Shown in pieces: positions 61,535 to 64,000 of a stretch of DNA of 64,000 nt. The position numbers and the translations under genes were made by a program. This DNA is from Roseivirga pacifica (GTDB lineage: Bacteria; Bacteroidota; Bacteroidia; Cytophagales; Cyclobacteriaceae), in assembly GCF_900111145.1 (NCBI RefSeq), contig NZ_FOIR01000001.1, forward strand, positions 565,501 to 629,500, given 5' to 3'. Below the pieces are notes generated by a model. The model did no database searches. It worked only from the letters and a program-made list of their open reading frames with translations, and was not told the origin of the DNA. The number at the start of each line of letters is the position of its first letter. Position 1 is the first letter of the stretch.

Positions 61535-63297
61535 GTTTTAAACACCTACTCTCGAAATTTCTTGTTTGGAGAATAAGACACCTAAGCACCAAAAGCTTTG
61601 TGATTATTTTGGGTGGCATAACCGGTATAGTTGGCGGCTTGGCAGCAGTTACGCTTAAGAGCACCGTACACTTTTTGCAAGCCACTTTTGAGGGACTGAA
61701 CTTACCCTGGCTCTATATTGTACTTCCGCTTATCGGTATTTTCATCACCGCTTTTTTAGCCAAAAACATTCTTAAGGAGCAGCTAGGCCATGGTGTTACC
61801 ACCATACTTTATATTATCTCCAAAAAATCGAGTAAAATCAGCCAGAACAAAATGTTCAGCCGTATGATTACCTCTGGCATTACCGTTGGCTTTGGTGGTT
61901 CTGTGGGGCTAGAGGCGCCTATTGTGGTTACAGGCTCGGCCATTGGCTCGAACATTGGTAAGCTAATGCACCTAAATTACAAGCAACGCACACTGTTGAT
62001 TGGTTGTGGTGCGGCAGCGGCTATTTCCGGAATCTTTAACTCGCCCGTTGCGGGGGTTATTTTTAGCGTAGAGGTAATTCTCACAGATGTTACAGTGGGC
62101 ATTTTCATTCCGCTGCTTATCGCTTCGGTACTTGGCTCTATGGTTTCTATGCTGCTTTTGGGTGAAGATGTACTCTTCTCTTTTAACCTTACAGACCCCT
62201 TTTTAGCTTCTGACTTTCCGTTTTACATAGCACTTGGTATTCTGTGCGGATTGGCTTCGGTTTACTTTACAAGGTTCACGCTTTTTGCCGAAAAGTTTAT
62301 TGGCGGAGTTAAGTCGGTGTATGTTCGCGCAATTGTTGGTGGCTTGGGCCTAGGCCTCATCATCCTCTTCTTCAACCCAATTTATGGTGAAGGCTACGAG
62401 TTTATAAAGCTTATTTTGAATGGCCGTGCCCATGAAATATTGCTGGAGAACCGCTGGCTTAATGAGTTTAATGACCAATGGGTGGTGCTTGTTTTTGCAT
62501 TGTTGGTATTGCTTATAAAACCATTTGCCACTGGGCTAACCATTGGCGCTGGTGGTAATGGTGGTATTTTTGCGCCTTCATTGTTTGTTGGTGGACTTAC
62601 GGGCTTTGTTTTCGCCACGTTTACCAACTTGCTCAACTTGGGCAAGGGGCTTTCTATTAGCAACTTTGCTTTGGTGGGCATGTGTGGAGTAATGAGCGGA
62701 GTAATGCACGCCCCACTTACGGCCATATTCTTAATTGCGGAGATCACCTCGGGCTATACGTTGTTTTTACCGCTAATGCTCGTTTCGGCCATTGCATTTA
62801 GTACCAGTAGCTATTTTGAGAAGTACTCTTTTTACGCTAGTAAACTCATTAAATCGGGCGACCTAATTCCTTACGACAAGGATAAGCAAGTGCTCAGCAT
62901 GATGCAGATTACACGCCTGATTGAAAAAGACCTTTTGACCATTCACCCAGAGCAAAAACTAGAAGACTTGGTAGCCATAGTAAAGAAGTCGAGCCGAAAC
63001 ATTTTCCCCGTAGTGAATGAGGAAAACCACCTAAAAGGCATTATCACGCTTGACGATATTAGGGAGATGATGTTTGATGCTGAATCTCAGAAAAATGTAA
63101 TTGTGGCCAGGCTAATGCATAAGCCACCAGACATTGTTAATTCTCAGGATAAAATGCTAGAAGTGATGAGTAAGTTCGAAAAGACGGGTGCTTGGAATTT
63201 ACCTGTGGTAGATAATGGCCAATACGTGGGAATTGTTTCCAAGTCTAGGATCTTTAACGCCTACCGCATTCAGCTTAAGCGCCAGAACAAAGAGTAG
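61531..63297 (+). CDS. ClC-family chloride channel/antiporter with CBS domains
   Basis: A 588-residue membrane protein. The ClC domain (about 20-440) has the selectivity motifs GGSVGLEAPIV (gating Glu), IFNSPVAGVIFSVEV and GGNGGIFAPSLFVGG; the GSGIP motif is replaced by GHGV. Two CBS domains fill about 455-588 and would bind adenine nucleotides to regulate gating. Members move chloride (or fluoride/nitrate) and protons. The start overlaps mazG by four bases, though the two are not functionally related in an obvious way. Confidence 0.93.
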   Translation: MSFKHLLSKFLVWRIRHLSTKSFVIILGGITGIVGGLAAVTLKSTVHFLQATFEGLNLPWLYIVLPLIGIFITAFLAKNILKEQLGHGVTTILYIISKKSSKISQNKMFSRMITSGITVGFGGSVGLEAPIVVTGSAIGSNIGKLMHLNYKQRTLLIGCGAAAAISGIFNSPVAGVIFSVEVILTDVTVGIFIPLLIASVLGSMVSMLLLGEDVLFSFNLTDPFLASDFPFYIALGILCGLASVYFTRFTLFAEKFIGGVKSVYVRAIVGGLGLGLIILFFNPIYGEGYEFIKLILNGRAHEILLENRWLNEFNDQWVVLVFALLVLLIKPFATGLTIGAGGNGGIFAPSLFVGGLTGFVFATFTNLLNLGKGLSISNFALVGMCGVMSGVMHAPLTAIFLIAEITSGYTLFLPLMLVSAIAFSTSSYFEKYSFYASKLIKSGDLIPYDKDKQVLSMMQITRLIEKDLLTIHPEQKLEDLVAIVKKSSRNIFPVVNEENHLKGIITLDDIREMMFDAESQKNVIVARLMHKPPDIVNSQDKMLEVMSKFEKTGAWNLPVVDNGQYVGIVSKSRIFNAYRIQLKRQNKE

Positions 63298-63849
63298 ACA
63301 GAAAGAGGGCAATAACTATCACATGCTCAGCACATTAAATTATACACTACATTCCTGAGAAAAGCAAACCCTTCATAAAGTTATCAACAGAAATCGACTT
63401 TAAATAATCACACATAATCAACTGAATAACAGGTAGTTACATTGAATCAGTGGAAAACTGTGGATAAAAAAGCGAAAATGTGGAAAAAAACTATCCGCAA
63501 AAATTGATTCTTTTTTTTGTCTAATATTCAGGCCATTTTAAAGGCATTTTAGCAGCCATAAACTAAGCGCATAGGCTTAATTTTAGAATGCACAAATTGC
63601 ATTGTTCCTACTTCCCAATTTGAAACTTCCCACAGCGGGATTTTGCAAAAGCTTAAAGGAGCCTCATTAAGCGTATATTACCCGCTTATCTCTCAAAAGT
63701 TAGTAATATTATCGGCAGTTTAAGTTCTGTGTATTACACTTAAGTGTATCGCTGTAAGTCAACTTAAAATAGTACAATTGCTATGTTTGAACATCCTGCG
63801 CCTTCAATAGAAATCATTATCTTCATACCCAATTTCAACCAATTCATTT
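63298..63849. other. gene-free region with DnaA-box-like sequences
   Basis: 552 bp without a credible gene between the ClC gene and the redoxin gene. It holds TTATCAACA (63381-63389, one mismatch to the DnaA box), TGTGGATAA (63459-63467, a perfect box read on the minus strand) and TGTGGAAAA (63479-63487, one mismatch), within an AT-rich tract that includes a run of eight T at 63511-63518. A replication origin, a DnaA-titration site or a long leader region are all possible. No tRNA or strong terminator was seen. Confidence 0.5.
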
Positions 63850-64000
63850 ATGATAGAAAATACACACATGATTGGTTTAGGTAGGTGGCTTAAAACTACC
63901 GCCCTCTGCTTAGCGCTTACCTTAAGTTTTCAATCCTTTGCGCAAAACGAGCAGTCGTACAGCATTGGCGACAAAGTGGAGCCTTTTAGCTTGCCCAATG
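63850..64000 (+). CDS. secreted redoxin/thioredoxin-like protein (partial)
   Basis: The gene runs off the right edge; 50 residues are visible. A signal peptide (about 1-32, ending S-F-A-Q) is followed by YSIGDKVEPFSLPN, which is the opening of an AhpC/TSA- or TlpA-type redoxin domain. The CxxC active site would lie beyond the window, so thiol redox activity is inferred from the family start only. An in-frame ATG six codons later (63868) could also be the start. Confidence 0.6.
   Translation, partial: MIENTHMIGLGRWLKTTALCLALTLSFQSFAQNEQSYSIGDKVEPFSLPN

Noticed and set aside
1-64000. CRISPR arrays, insertion sequences or prophage genes
   Set aside because: No regularly spaced repeats, transposase, integrase or phage structural genes were seen.

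Overview
The window looks like a chromosomal segment from a Bacteroidota bacterium, most likely a marine Cytophagales (Roseivirga/Fulvivirga-like) relative. The evidence is the gene content (SusC-type TonB plug, DUF4783 beside nadC, NhaD-type Na+/H+ antiporter, HupE/M1-peptidase/DUF6702 cluster, DUF4212 plus solute:Na+ symporter, aerobic cytochrome genes), the many short lipoproteins, and several TAnnTTTG elements placed just upstream of starts, which is the -7 consensus of this phylum. The taxon below phylum level is inference. No rRNA, tRNA, CRISPR array, prophage or insertion sequence was seen.

Layout. 0-3.4 kb: envelope genes on the minus strand (lptC, a TPR protein, an outer-membrane protein), preceded by what looks like the decayed 3' end of coaX. 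3.5-7 kb: anmK (cell-wall recycling), nhaD, and a parDE-type toxin-antitoxin pair with palindromic operator candidates. 7-14.5 kb: a Fur-family repressor, a tandem-Usp protein, gpmI, nadC with DUF4783, a YcxB-like protein and an EamA exporter. 14.5-18.5 kb: an acetate module (acs, symporter large and small subunits). 18.6-24.4 kb: two very large FtsX/MacB-like permeases and a PadR repressor, followed by a gene-free stretch with hairpin repeats. 24.4-31.6 kb: a secreted DinB-like protein and a 2173-residue alpha-2-macroglobulin carrying an inserted carboxypeptidase-regulatory-like and SusC-type plug module.

31.6-38.3 kb: housekeeping genes (recF, pdhA, a YfgM-like TPR protein, ribH, aspartate kinase) and an ECF sigma factor overlapping a small membrane protein. 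38.4-44.3 kb: M1 peptidase, HupE-like and DUF6702 proteins, a DUF3298 lipoprotein, meaB and a membrane rhodanese. 44.4-49.8 kb: a DUF2064 glycosyltransferase, a frameshifted leucine-rich-repeat gene, a MOSC protein, hemJ, sco1, a cytochrome c lipoprotein and two unknown lipoproteins. 49.9-54.6 kb: a second toxin-antitoxin pair, a LolCD-like ABC transporter with a histidine-rich loop, and two related CFFCG-motif proteins on either side of the transporter and lepB. 54.7-63.3 kb: secreted M28 and M14 peptidases, a cysteine desulfurase, glmM, an NqrM-like small protein, mazG and a ClC channel with CBS domains. 63.3-63.85 kb is gene-free and holds DnaA-box-like sequences; a secreted redoxin starts at the right edge.

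The most interesting items are the macroglobulin/SusC-plug fusion, the histidine-loop ABC transporter with its twin CFFCG proteins (possibly metal homeostasis), the coaX fossil, the frameshifted LRR gene, and the two non-coding stretches at 24.2 and 63.4 kb.
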